DNA of 64,000 nucleotides from Cryptomeria japonica (taxonomy: Eukaryota; Streptophyta; Pinopsida; Cupressales; Cupressaceae), in NCBI RefSeq assembly GCF_030272615.1, contig NC_081413.1, positions 164,207,080 to 164,271,079 of the forward strand, read 5' to 3'. The first letter of the stretch is position 1, and every line of letters starts with the position of its first letter. A program made the position numbers and the translations under genes. The notes beneath the pieces are model-generated. The model searched no databases. It had not been told where the DNA came from and worked only from the letters and a program-made list of their open reading frames with translations. This document shows, piece after piece, positions 11,382 through 22,930 of this stretch.

Positions 11382-13750
11382 ATGAGGATTGAGATCATGT
11401 GACAGGCCGTGATCGACGATGAGCCATTGGACGAGGTGAGTTGACTGAACTTTGACTTTGACTTTCTGCATTTCCGTTGACTCTGATTTTTTGTGATCGA
11501 ATGCGGGCCCTGGAATCTGACCCTGGGTCCCACCTAGGGTGCCATGGTCCCTGAAGGGTGCCATGGTCCTTTCAGGGTGCCAAGGTCCCTATGGGGCGCC
11601 ATGGTCCCTGAAGGGTGCCATGGTCCTAATCAGGACTTGGTGAGGGTGAGCTTTTGATGTTCGATAGTTTTTTCTTTTGGCATAGATGATTGTGATGATT
11701 GATTACTGATTACACTGATTTTTTCTACATTGCAGGGTCTCCCATACATGAGAGAGCATACGGAAGGGCAGATTCTTCATAGTTTGCGAGATCAGATTCC
11801 CCGGCTGACTCAGGCAGAGAGAGACACATTATCTATAGTAGGTTTGTGGTATATGATTCTTATGCTGGCCATTCAATTTCATCCTATGATGTTGATGGCA
11901 CTCATGGAGCGATGGGATCCTAACACATGTACATTCTAGCTTCTAGTAGGGGAGATGACAGTGACACTTGAGGATGTGTACCGCATACTTCGCTTACCGA
12001 TCAGAGGAGCTACTATGACATATGCGACCGATCGGTCAGCAGAGGATCATCAAAGGGAACAGGTATACTGCATAGGGAGAGTCATGCCAAGTGAGATGAG
12101 AGGTCACATCATGGTCAGCTGGCTCTTACATCCTATAGGAGAGATGCCCCTCATGAGACGTCTTATGATTGCCATCATTGCACTAGCTGTCTGCCCTAAC
12201 GGGTGAGGTACGCACATGCATGGGGGTCTCACATGGTGCATCAGGGCTATGGAGAGACATAGGAGAGTATACACCTGGGATCGGAGTATGCTTGCACATC
12301 TCTATCACGACCTCGAGGAGTATGTCTTTGGACAGGGTTGCAGCTTGATGACATGCACACTTCTGCAGGTGTGGATATTTGAGCACTTTACATGCACCAA
12401 GCCTGTCAGCTATCTGATGAGTGTGGCTAGTGAGCGACCTAGGGTATTTTCTTATCCACTTACCAGCGAGTGGAGATTTGGGGATCTACTGTATTGGAGA
12501 GTAACATTTGATAGATTGACAGCTGAGGTGACTATATGGAGACCATATCTGCGGATGCACAGATGGGATGGGATGGAGATACTAAGAGGTTGATATCCAC
12601 ATATCATAGTCCCATTCTATTTTGACCGAGTACGGAGGCAGTTTGGGCTAGAGCAGTGTGTTCCAGCTGATGTACCCATCTACACTCAACACTCACGAGT
12701 CCTTCCCAGACCTAGAGCAGTAGCGAGACCTACGATAGATGATATCAAGATCACAGATATAGAGGGGTCCGACCAGGATGTGGTTGCTTATTATGCCGCA
12801 GATCCGAAAGAACAGCGCAAGTATCTCTCATGGTTTGTGAGGACATACCCGGGGCCTATCTTTCCACCAGATCACCCGACAAGCTATCTAGGTCCATGGA
12901 GACATGGAGACCGAGATGAGGATCAGGGATCCAGATCGAAGGAGCTAGAGGAGGGAGAGGGTCATGAGGAGGCAGGAGATCCCGATCCACCCATAGGAGA
13001 TTAGCCTAGTGCTGAGGAGGAGGAGGAGGAAGGAGAGGAGGATGACACAGATAGAGATGATGATGATGAGGAGTCAGATGCAGCTCCCCACCATTCAGGA
13101 GATGATACCATAGCCTTGGATCCTCTTCTTATTCCCCAAAAGGGGGAACACGAGGTGATATGGAGACCTATACCCATCATGCACAGATCATTCGAGCGTG
13201 GGGAGCCTAGTAGTTCCCAGTCACAGATGCTATCATATCACGATCCCTATTAGCATGAGGGAGATCCAGGTATAGTAGGTTTATATTGCTTGATTAATGT
13301 TTTGATGATATAAAATGGTACTAATACAAAATCTATTCTACTGCTACAGCTAATGTGCAGAAGTGGCGTTCCTTGATCCAGCAAGCAGTGACAGATATCT
13401 CCATGATGGCACAGATCCCTAGTTCCTCATAGGTTGCCTATAGGCCTCAAGGGAACGCGGGTCGGCATGATGACTTGTTTTCCCCATTTCGAGTATAGGT
13501 GGAGATATGGAGGGAGAGAGAGAGAGTCCTATCAGAGAACCTTCAGTGGGCACAACGTGATCTAGCAGTAGCTCGGGCTGAGGCTACCTCGTATCACATG
13601 ATCCTTATGGATAGGGATCGTAGGAGTTCCTCACGGAGCCATTCATGGTCTATATCACGCTATACACCTATGGGTCCACCTGCACAACCGGATCAGGAGG
13701 GAGCATCTAGTTGTCACTCTCCAGCCACCAGCCCTAGGGATAGGAGATGA
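11382..13750 (+). pseudogene. Antisense plant mobile domain (PMD) gene with introns, carried by Gypsy-B
   Basis: Plus-strand gene antisense to Gypsy-B. Exon 2 (11736-13269) is one frame throughout, with no frameshift. It reads GLPYMREHTEGQ, LMALMERWDPNTCTF, VGEMTVTLEDVYRILRLPI and later DRVRRQFGLEQCVP, all characteristic of the plant mobile domain of MAIN/MAIL-type and transposon-derived proteins. A very acidic Glu/Asp tail follows (around 13012-13085). A likely intron (13270-13349, GTATAG...CTACAG, 80 bp) joins exon 3 (13350-13750) in the same frame, ending RDRR then TGA at 13748. A first intron is likely between GAC GAG|GTGAGT (11436) and TTGCAG (11735), joining a short exon ...DDEPLDE to GLPY; the start codon is uncertain. 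Nonsense codons at 11937, 12204, 12591, 13002, 13251, 13424 and 13496 show decay in this copy. PMD function in transposons is not established. Confidence 0.82.
11528..11632. repeat. Tandem repeat of GGTGCCATGGTCC units in predicted intron 1
   Basis: Five consecutive units of about 20 bp share GGGTGCCATGGTCC with small changes (GGCGCC in the fourth). They lie in the predicted first intron of the antisense PMD gene and resemble the GGGCGCCATGGTCC core found in the Gypsy-B LTRs. Confidence 0.85.
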
Positions 13751-13811
13751 TCTTATGATGTAGGGTAGGTCACATTTTGGATGTATAGTGACCTACCTTT
13801 GTATATTGATC

Positions 13812-13813
<2 letters not shown>

Positions 13814-13854
<41 letters not shown>
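13814..13854. repeat. (AT)n microsatellite
   Basis: About 20 AT dinucleotides directly downstream of the PMD gene stop. On the opposite strand it lies in the Gypsy-B region downstream of pol. Confidence 0.95.
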
Positions 13855-13856
<2 letters not shown>

Positions 13857-14352
13857 GCTTCTTTGTCTCAAACGTGTTATCTTTAATGCCTAAAACAATG
13901 TGTATTTTGATTAAAGTTAATACATTTGGTAGATGTACATGTATGTTCTGAATTTAATTTCCAAGTGATTGATTTCTCAATGCTCCATGATTAAATTGAT
14001 ACATGTGTGACTTAATAAAAATAAAATATTTAATCAAGTACTACATTGATGATAGAGAAGAAATATGTGTTAAGCCTAAGAATCATATAAGTAACATGAT
14101 ACAACTCTACTTAACACATAAAGACATTGTATAATATGCCAGCATAATGAAAATGTAAATCTTTTGCAATTTACATAAATGAATTCAAGACAAACCATAA
14201 AGTAAAGAAACACGCTTGTCAGGAACAAAGCAATATAGATTAAACAAAACATCATTTAATTCTATTTTCTCTAACAAAGATATGCTAACATATTATCCAA
14301 TTCTAAAGAAGTGCAAAGAAGATACATGAAATAAAAGATAGGAAATGAGGAA
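13855..14352. other. Non-coding region between Gypsy-B pol and the cargo gene
   Basis: About 500 bp of AT-rich DNA with no supported frame. The two genes are convergent here: pol ends at 14353 on the minus strand and the PMD gene ends at 13750 on the plus strand, so this stretch would hold both 3' ends. Confidence 0.6.
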
Positions 14353-15500
14353 TTAAGCATAGTATCTATGCAAGTGCATAGCATTTATAGGTTCTTTAAG
14401 AGGCGTACCATCTACACCCGCTATTTTATAAGCACCTCATCCATAATCTTCAATAACAATATACGGTCCAAGCCAATTAGGACTAAATTTTCCCTTTTCT
14501 TCAGGTAACGCATTCACATTGCGCTAATTCTCATAGAGAGCTAAGTCACCCACTGAGAAGGAACATTGAATAACCTTATCATTATAGCTTCGTTGTAGAG
14601 TTTTGTGATACGCTTGAATATGCTGAAGAGCATTTATACACTGTTCATCAAGCATCTCAAGCTGTTGAAGTCTTTGTTCTCTATAAGAGTCATCATCTAC
14701 TATACCTTTGAGAGAAACTCTAAGTGATGGAATCTCTAATTCTAAAGGCATAATAGCATCAGCACCATAAACAAGATTATAAGGGGTGGTTCCTATAGCA
14801 ATTCACACACTCATTCGGTAGGCCCAAAGAGCATAGATTAGCTGAGTACTCCAATCCTTACCATGCTTATTCATGGTTTTGCGAAGAATTTGTTCAATTA
14901 TCTCATTTTATGATTCGGCTTGGCCATTTGATTGAGGATAGTATGGTGTAGAAAATCAATGTTTGGTATGATACTTCTTTAGGAATTTCTTCATGTCCTT
15001 GTTCTTAAATGATGTCCCATTATCGGAGATTATAGTGGAAGGTATCCCGAATCAAGAAATAATGTTTTCTAGAAGAAATCGACAAATCACTTCAGTAGTA
15101 GTAGAGCGAAGGGGAATAGCTTCTACCCACTTTGTAAAGTAATCTGTTGCGGTTATAATGAAAGTATGTCCTTGAGATGAAGGAGGAGAGATTTTACCGA
15201 TGAGATCCAACCCTCATGCAGAGAAAGGCCAAGAAGCTACATGAGAACGAAGTTCTTGGGCAGGAGCATGAATCAAATTATTGTGTTGTTGACATTGATG
15301 ACATTTCTTAACAAATGAAAAAGGATCCTGCTGCATAGTTTGCCAATAATATCCCATATGGAGCAACCTTTGAACCAAGGATTTGCCTCCAAAATGCCCC
15401 CCCACAGGCACCTGAATGCACCTCTTCAAGAGCAGTAGGGATTTCCGATTTGTTAAGACAGCGAAGGAGAATACCGTTATAACCCCTTCGGTAAAGAACA
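14353..15500 (-). pseudogene. Gypsy-B integrase, broken
   Basis: Would insert element cDNA. The zinc-binding region reads GGKSLVQRLLHMGYYW...KKCHQCQQHNN. The catalytic core is visible in pieces: an Asp in the GLDLIGKISPPSS region (near 15205), Asp in TIISDNGTSF (near 15020) and Glu in YYPQSNGQAES (near 14930). The C-terminal part (14751-14524) reads MPLELEIPSLRVSLKG ... SFSVGDLALYEN, and the protein ends with EPINAMHLHRYYA and a stop at 14353, a typical Tat integrase end. The frame differs from RT upstream; the shift falls at a run of seven C (15397-15403 on the plus strand). Nonsense codons occur around 14925, 14955, 15050 and 15205. Confidence 0.88.
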
Positions 15501-18280
15501 TTAGAAAGAATGATATATCTAGCAGATAGCTTGCGGATTCTAGCCCTAGTGTTCCTATTGGCGAAATCAGGAAAGGTACCATTGGTCAAGTATCTTACAA
15601 TATGCGAATACCATTCATCTGAGTCTATAAAGTCACAATATGTCACCAGGCTAGAATCATCTATAATAGCTGGAGAAATAAGGTTGTGAATAACAAATTT
15701 AAGATCAACCATAGGGTCCTCTAAAGATACCAGAGAAGCCACACATGCCATTGCGTCCGCATGTCGATTATCTTTTTGAGGAACAGGTTCCATGGTGTAA
15801 GAATCAAATTTTTGTAACAAAGAGATAGCAAGGTCTTTATATTGTGATAATTTGTCTTGTTTTGCTTGATACAGTCCTGTTACTTGTCTTATAATCAGTT
15901 GAGAATCTCCAAAAATATGTATGCATTTTACATTCAAAGCCAAGGCTGCCTTTATTCCTGCTATAAGAGCCTCATACTCAGCAATGTTATTGGTACATAG
16001 GAAATTGAGATGATAAGATAAGGGAATGGACTTCTTTGTAGGAGAAATCAGAACAACACCTGCCCACAATCCCGTACGACACTTAGAGCCATCAAAGTAT
16101 AACTCCCAAGTTTCATCTTTCTCTGTACAAAGAATGAAGTCATCGGGAAAAGACTCAGGGTTAGGGAAGGAAAAAGGTGAAGGGGCCTCAACTAAGTGAT
16201 CGGTCAACGCTTGCCCTTTAATTGCTCTTTGTGAAACAAATTTAAGGTCAAATTCAGTTAACATCATAACCCACTTAGCTAGGCATCCTGATAAATCAGT
16301 TTTAGAGAAAAGATGCTTCAAAGGATCAAACTTTACCATAACGTGGACTTCTGAATTTAAAAGATAATGTCTCAATTTCTGAGTTGCAAACACCAAGGCC
16401 AAGCATTGTCTTTCTATCACAGAATATCGGGTCTCATAATCGAGTAAGGTATGACTTATATAATAAATCGGACACTCCTTACCATCTTTATCATGTTGTG
16501 CCAATAATGCTGCGAGAGCATGAGAGGAAGCAGCTATATAAAGAAGAAAGGGTTTAGAAGGTTCGGCGGGTTGAAGGATAGGAGGATTAGCCAAATATAC
16601 CTTTAAATCTTCAAATGCTTGCTGACAATCTTCATTCCATTGAAAAGTGATATGCTTTTTGAGAAGTTGAGTAAAAGGAAAAGTACGATCCGCAAGTTGA
16701 GATACAAACCTACGAATAGCTTGAATCTTTCCTTGTAAGATTTTGAGTTGAGACACATTTCTAGGAGGTGGCATGTTGACAATACCATCTATTTTCTTAG
16801 TATCCACCTCAATCCCACGATGCGAAACTATGAATCCTAATAGTTTTCCACTATCCACACCAAAGACACATTTTCAGGGATTCAAGCGCATGTGATATTT
16901 ATGAATCCTTTCAAAGATTTGACAAAGGATCTTAATATGATCTATGTGGAGAATGGATTTGGCTAAAATATCATCAACATAGTCTTTTAAAATCTTATGC
17001 ATGTAATCATGAAAGATAAGGGTCATCGCTCGCTGATAAGTTGCGTCGGCGTTTTTAAGTCCGAAAGGCATCATTACCCAACAAAACGTACCCCAAGGAG
17101 TGGTGAAAGTAGTTTTGAATTGATCTTGAGGATTAATGAAAATTTGATTGTATCCTGAAAAACCATCCATGAAGGATAACAAAGCATGTCCTACTGTAGA
17201 ATCAACTATCATGTCAATGTTTGGGAGGGGAAAATCATCTTTCAAAGAAGCTTTATTTAAATCTCAAAAGTTAGTACACATTCTTATTTTATTATCTGAT
17301 TTAGCCACAGCGACAATATTTGAAATCCATGGGGAATAATCAATAGGGCAGATAAATCCAGCCTCCAATAATTTTTTAATCTCAGCCTTAATGAGCAAAG
17401 CTACCTTAGGATTCATCTTTCGAATCTTTTGTTTCACAGGCTTAGCATCAGGAACTAAGATAATATTATGAGTGACAATCTTAGGATCTATACCAGGCAT
17501 GTCAGAATATGTCCAAGCAAAGATCTCAGGGAATTCATGCAATAAATCTTCATATTGTTTTTGTTCTTCTTCGTCCAGACATTTTCCAATTTTAATAACT
17601 TTTTCTTCATTGCCAGAATCCATCTTAACATCAATGGTGTTGCTTATAAGAAGATTACTTTGTTGAGGAGTATCCTTTAACTGAGGAAATTCTTTCACAA
17701 TCTCATCGTTATCAGTTTCTTTTCCAAAATAGGCTTCAGTGTTCAAATAATAAGGGAATCCCCTATTGTGATGATAACGAGGAAGAGTATCATATGCTCC
17801 TAAAAACTCAGCTAAAGCATCATCAGTAGGAAAGACATCCAAAGCACAGGCACACGAAGGATCAATATACTCAGGGTGTCTCATTGGTAGAGATGTAGAA
17901 ATAACATTAACACTAATACATGGTCTTTTAGAAGCTTTAGTGCGTTTGCAGGGATTATAACCAAGTCCAAAGGCATAATCATAAAGATTATTCTCTAGAG
18001 GAACCTTTATTCCTTGTTCATGAGCACCACAACCATTTCCATGATACCCATGCTTAGCTAGAATATGAAAACCACGACCATAACAATCAGCCATTTCAGA
18101 AAGAGAAGGTGGTTTTTCATAAGACAAAGAATCAAACTCTTCAGAATTAGAAGTGTGAGGAGAAGAAGTTTGAGAAGCGGCCACGAAATTATTGCTCATA
18201 GGTTCAGGTAAGATTGATTGATTTTTTAGCTTCTTCCTTCTTTTCAATTTTAAGCTCTCTAGAAGGAACCTTATATTCAC
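15308..18280 (-). pseudogene. Gypsy-B pol: G-patch, reverse transcriptase, RNase H and archaeal-type RNase H
   Basis: One frame runs from 18280 to 15308 with nonsense codons only at 17264 (the Arg of TNFRDLN, a CpG site) and 16874. In order: a G-patch-like motif (about 18076-17995, HGYHGNGCGAHEQGIKVPL); a linker; RT from NPKVALLIKAEIKKLLEAGF, with the active site YVDD intact at 16970-16981; RNase H with LLDYETRYSVIERQCLALVF, in which the usual first Asp is Ala; then the second, archaeal-type RNase H (about 16100-15735) with Asp in LYFDGSKC, Glu in NNIAEYEAL, Asp in IFGDSQLI and Asp in RHADAMA all kept. An inactive first and intact second RNase H fits the Tat lineage. It copies element RNA into DNA. 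Confidence 0.92.
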
Positions 18281-19898
18281 CTACAAAGGTGGGATTAAAA
18301 TCAAGAGATCCCCAATCGTCTTCTGCAAGAACCTTCTCAGGATCAAAATCCTTCTTATGTGTAGATTCAAGCCGAGAAGAATCTTCTTCAGGAGCTCCAG
18401 ACTCATCCAAAGAATTTTGATCATCAAAGAGCAAGGATTCATCGATAGGTATCTTGTTTAAAGAGTCATCACTAGACGAGGAAGGCTTAGAAGAACCCCC
18501 TTTGGAAGTAGATGTTTGTAAACAAGCTTGGAAATTAGTATTACCTATCAAGGTATATGTCTTATTGTTATAAATAAATTTAACTTGTCTATGCAATGTA
18601 GAGGGGACAACTTGCATACTATGAATCCAAGGTCTCCCTAATAGCAAGTTGTATGTTAGATTTCCCAACATAACATGGATAGGAGTAGGCAAAGTAACAG
18701 GCCCCACTGTGATGGGTAAGGTGATAATACCTAATGAATTCTTAGCCACATTATCAAAGCCTCGAATAGGATGAGAGTCAGGCTCAATTAGGGATGTATC
18801 CACATTCATCTTATGCAAGAGATTAATGCTACACACATTAAGGCTAGAGCCATTATCTACTAGTGTTCGTCTTATAGCAGTATCATTTATGATAACCACA
18901 ATCATCAAGGGATCATATTGATGTTGAATTTCACTAGCAGGCAACTCATCTTGAGTAAACACAATATGAGCTTTAGGATTCATCATAGAGTTAACCAAAG
19001 ACACTATATTACTAGATGGTGGAGGAACATTCAAATCTTTCAAGGCATCTTGTAACATTCCGTGATGAGCAGAAGAAGTTTGAATCAAATCCCAAAGGGA
19101 TATCTTAGCAGGGGTAGCTTTAAGTTGTTCTATGAGATCATATTCCTTGCCAAGAATTTGTGAAATACGTGGAGCTTGCGGAAGAATTGGTTGAGGATTA
19201 GGAAGAGAAACTGGAGTAACAAGAGGAGGATTAGGCTGCCTATTATTTCTAGTATGATAAGTATGGGCAACCGCATGATAACTCTCTCTAGTTAATTGCT
19301 TGGCATAACTATAAGGACTTATAGGTTTTCTTCCTTGTACAGTGATGATAGGTTTATTCGGAGTAAGAAAGGAATCATACCCTCCTTGGACAGTAAGGAG
19401 AGGTGATTTAGGAACTTCAAAGGTGGGAGAAGGACAAGCACCTTAGACTTCAAAGAGAGGCTTATTATTCTCATTCAGGTTTATCATGTTAACTAATTTA
19501 GAAGTTTTGTTCTTGTTTAGAGATTTCGATAAAGCCACAAAGTCATCAAGAGCATCATCCAACAAAGCATGATCATATCTATTAAAAGGTTTATCTTTTG
19601 ATTCAAAAGGAGACATCTCTTCACAGAGGGGATCATTGAAAACAACCATGTTACTAGATCTAGTGGAAGAGTTGATAGGAATGTCCCCTTGAGAGGAATC
19701 ATTCAACTTATCTTTCTCATCACAACGAAATGGCATAGTAACAAGGTTTATGAGTTTTTGGTGAAATGAAGGTTTGACATCTTTAGGTTTCAGAAACTCA
19801 TTTAAAGCTTCATCTAATTCATCTTGGCTATACTCATAATCGGCATAATTGCATACATCATCATAAATATGAACATCTTGCAAATAAAAATCCGACAT
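18204..19898 (-). pseudogene. Gypsy-B protease with unusual N-terminal region
   Basis: A single frame from ATG at 19898 to 18204, broken by one TAA at 19443, overlaps the pol frame at its end. The first 150 residues (MSDFYLQDVHIYDDVC...) are acidic and match no family I know. Then EYDLIEQLKATPAKISLWDL, a conserved segment just before Tat proteases, and the retropepsin with TLVDNGSSLNVCS (near 18860) and NLLLGRPWIHSM. Asp-Asn-Gly instead of Asp-Thr-Gly is usual in this lineage. The expected capsid domain and zinc knuckle are absent, although only about 175 bp separate the LTR from the start codon, so the gag core appears deleted and replaced. Confidence 0.85.
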
Positions 19899-20049
19899 TT
19901 TGAAATAAAAGTTGCATAAAACTTAGACACACAATGCAAAGAAACAAAGAAACACACTCTTTTTTTTTTTTTTTGAAAATGGACTTAAATGAACACGCTA
20001 AATCTAGATCTAGATATAACAAATGCAATGCAAGAGAAAGAAATAATAA

Positions 20050-20073
20050 GGATTCACGTCGGGTTCACAAAAA
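20050..20073 (-). other. Gypsy-B primer-binding site region
   Basis: Directly inside the 5' LTR the minus strand reads TTTTGTGAACCCGACGTGAA. Its complement looks like a tRNA T-arm plus acceptor end. I cannot name the tRNA, and the terminal bases are not a perfect TGG. Confidence 0.5.
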
Positions 20074-21744
20074 TGTGTAGGGGGAAAAGCGAGACTAGGC
20101 TAACATGTCCTAATCCTACCTTTTGACACACATTATGGAATACGAAAGAGCCTAGAGGTATCACACAATTGGCTACTTCTTTTTGGTGAAAGAGAGAGCC
20201 ACAGGCTACCTATTAGGATTTCTATTCCTTTGTTGTAATTGAAAGGTAAAATTATGCAAGTTCAATTCCTAACCCCAAAATGCAAGTATGAACTAATAAC
20301 AAGATTGCAGAATTGAAGTTAAACAATGGAAAGCTGCAAACACAAGGACAAGACAAGAATGCAGATGCGTTCCCAGAGTTAAAATCTGAGTGAAAATGTT
20401 CAAGACGGGGGCGTGGGCGCCACTGTCCTGATTCTATTCCTGAAACTACACCTGAAACTGCTACTTTGCAACCTGGAAAACTGTCGGAAATGCTAAAAAT
20501 TGCTGTCTGTCAGGAGGACCAGGGTGCCCAGCGCCCCTGTCCCAGGGACCAGGGTGCCTAGCACCCCTGTCCTGGTAGGACTAGGGCACCCCACGCCCCT
20601 ATCCTGGTCTTCTGCTCTGAAACTTGGTGTATGGTTCAGTCTCCATCTACTTCTTTCGGATTTGCAACTTGCGGCGTCATCTGAATCTCAAAATTTGCAC
20701 TTATATCTGAAAAGGTGTTTTGGGCAGCTATATAGGGTTTTGCCTTAGTCAAACCCCCACTTTGGTGATTTCCACCTCCATGAATAGCTATGTTGTATTG
20801 TAAAAGTAGTGTGTGTGCAGACCTTGCGTGTGTGCAAGATCCTAAAATGCAAGTAACCAAACTAGAGCAACCTAGAAAGTAAACCCTAATTGCTTGTAAA
20901 TGATAATGTAAATGCTCCAAATCGAGATGTAAAGAGATCTAAAGCATGAATGCAAGTGATATAATGAGACTTATGCAAAGACATGAAAACAACATGAAAT
21001 CATACCCAACCCCAAGGGAGGGGTACAAGCCAATCTTCAGTCGGTGATCCCTTATTGCTCTTCAATGCCTTCAAAGCCCTAAATGGATGAATGAAATTGA
21101 TAGATGCTTGATAGATGGATGTTGAATGTTGTTGAAGTCTTCAAAGATCTGCTCTTTCGCTATATAGAAGGTCCTGAAAACAAAATTCAGATCCTCTCAA
21201 ATGAAGAAAGAGAGCTCTTATATATGAAACCCTAGGTCTTAATTCCAGCTTTTGGCTGACCTAGAGATTGAATATCCCACCAATTTCTTGGGGTTAAGCT
21301 TTATTTTATGATTGGATCGCGCTCCTAAAATTTTGGGAAAAATGTCCGGGACCATGTGCACTCCGGGCGCCATGGTCCTGGCAACTTTTCACCAAATTTT
21401 CAGGGCCGTCGGATATGATGATTTTAGAGAGAATCCTTAAGTTACAGGTGATTTCAAGATGTTTTGACCCCCGAAATCAAGCCCCCAAGTTCAAAATAGG
21501 GCCTAATTAGGGTTTTTGATTAAATGATGTATTGGAGGAATAAAATGAAAGGGGCACATTTTAATGAAAGGGCCCAACTTTATGATGTGGAGGACGATGA
21601 AATAGGACCTTAGACCTAATTAATTTGATTAATTAAGTGCTAAAGGAGAAATGCAATGCAAAATGCAAACTGCGCCAAGGCGGGTGCTAAACTAGGTGTG
21701 AAATTGTACTGCTTTAGCAAGTGCATACAATTTACGACGCTACA
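20074..21744 (-). repeat. Gypsy-B 5' LTR (right copy)
   Basis: Matches 9105-10774 end to end, with lengths of 1671 and 1670 bp. Differences are mostly single transitions. The TATA motif lies at 21227-21234 on the minus strand. The right end CGCTACA abuts the GGATG target duplication. Confidence 0.95.
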
Positions 21745-22930
21745 GGATGTAAAGTCATCATTTTTTAATGGAATACTGGAAGAAGAAGTATACATTGAGC
21801 AGCCAGATGGTTATGCTCTGGCTGATGAGAAAGACATGGTATGTAGTTACATAAAGCACTATATGGATTAAAGAAATAACAAAGAGAATGGTATGAAAGG
21901 CTTCATTCACACCTAATGAAGATAGGTTTTCAGAGAACCAATGAAGATAGCAACATATATCTCAAATATGAAGGAGATAAAATACTAATTAGTGAAGTGT
22001 TTGTAGGTGATATCATATTTGGAGGAAATGATGACATGAGCAATGACTTTCCAAATGAAATTAAAAATAAGTTTGAAATGTCTCTAGAAATAAATTTTTT
22101 TATAGGTTTGCAAATATAGCAAATGAAGAGTGGTATTTTCATTACACACTCTAAGTATGTGAAGGAGGTATTAAAGACATTTGGTATGAGTGACTATAGA
22201 CCATTTGGGACACCAATGGTTATAGGTTGTAAGTTGTCTAAGGAAGATGAGGCCACATCTATTGATGAGAAGGAGTATAGGTCAATGATTAAAAAATTGC
22301 ACTATGTTGTTCACAGTAGAAAAGATATAGCTCATGCAGTTGGTCTAGTTGCTATATTTCAGAAGAATCCAAAGGAAACACATTTGATAGAAATTAGGAG
22401 GATTTTTAGATATTTGAAAGGTACTATTGACTATGGATTATGGTATCCATATGAAGGAAACTTTGACTTGAAGGTGTACACAGATGCAAACTGGGCAGGT
22501 AATGTTGATGATCGGAAAAGCACAATTGGTGGAGCTTTATTTCTTGGAGGAAGACTTGTTTTATGGAGTAGAAAGAAGAAGAGTTGTATTTCATAGTCTA
22601 CTACTGAAGCTAAGTATGTCACAACTTATATGAATTGTACCCAAGCTATCTGGATGAGGCACATTTTAGAAGGTTTTAAGATGAAGTTTACAGAACTTGT
22701 AAAGATCTTATGTGACAATACAAGTGCCATAAATATCTCAAAGAACCCTGTCTTGCACGCATGAACCAAGCATATTGAATTGAAGTATCATTTCTTGAGG
22801 GAAAAAGTGTAGAGTAAAGATGTGATCTTGGAGCATGTTTCTACCAAGGAGTAGCTTGCAGATGTCTTTGCTAAACCTCTTCCTAAGACTACTTTTGAGC
22901 ATTTTTTAAGTTAGATAGGGGTTGTACCCC
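21745..22930 (+). pseudogene. Copia-A reverse transcriptase C-terminal part and RNase H
   Basis: This resumes the RT frame cut at 9104: VKSSFFNGILEEEVYIEQPDGYAL. After a broken stretch (21871-21916) RTNEDSNIYLKYE follows. The active site, normally YVDD, reads FVGD at 22000-22011, so the enzyme is dead. Then KYVKEVLKTFGMSDYRP, RSMIKKLHYVVHSRKDIAHAV and the RNase H region with VYTDANWAGNVDDRKST, the STTEAKY motif after a stop at 22594, CDNTSAINISKNPV, TKHIELKYHFLRE and LADVFAKPLP. Three further nonsense codons lie near the end. After it only about 300 bp remain before the LTR, with no env. Confidence 0.92.

Larger units (their letters stand above)
9105..21744 (-). mobile_element. Gypsy-B: Tat-lineage Ty3/gypsy with antisense cargo gene
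   Basis: The minus-strand element of 12,640 bp has LTRs 9105-10774 and 20074-21744, almost equal in length and only a few per cent different by eye, making it the youngest insertion here. The target duplication GGATG is at 9100-9104 and 21745-21749. On the minus strand the order is LTR, primer site, protease, G-patch, RT, RNase H, archaeal-type RNase H, integrase, antisense cargo gene, polypurine tract, LTR. The second RNase H places it in the Tat lineage. No recognisable capsid (Retrotrans_gag) or zinc knuckle lies between the primer site and protease, so it probably depended on Gag supplied in trans. Nonsense codons and at least two frameshifts break pol. The plus-strand PMD gene at about 11382-13750 is the most unusual content. 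Confidence 0.92.

Noticed and set aside
11324-11564. Minus-strand frames over the predicted intron 1 repeats
   Set aside because: They arise from short tandem repeats without stops; no domain and no continuity with Gypsy-B pol.
20050-20073. A tRNA gene fragment
   Set aside because: It looks tRNA-like only as the complement of an acceptor and T-arm beside an LTR, which is what a primer-binding site is; no D-arm or anticodon arm is present.
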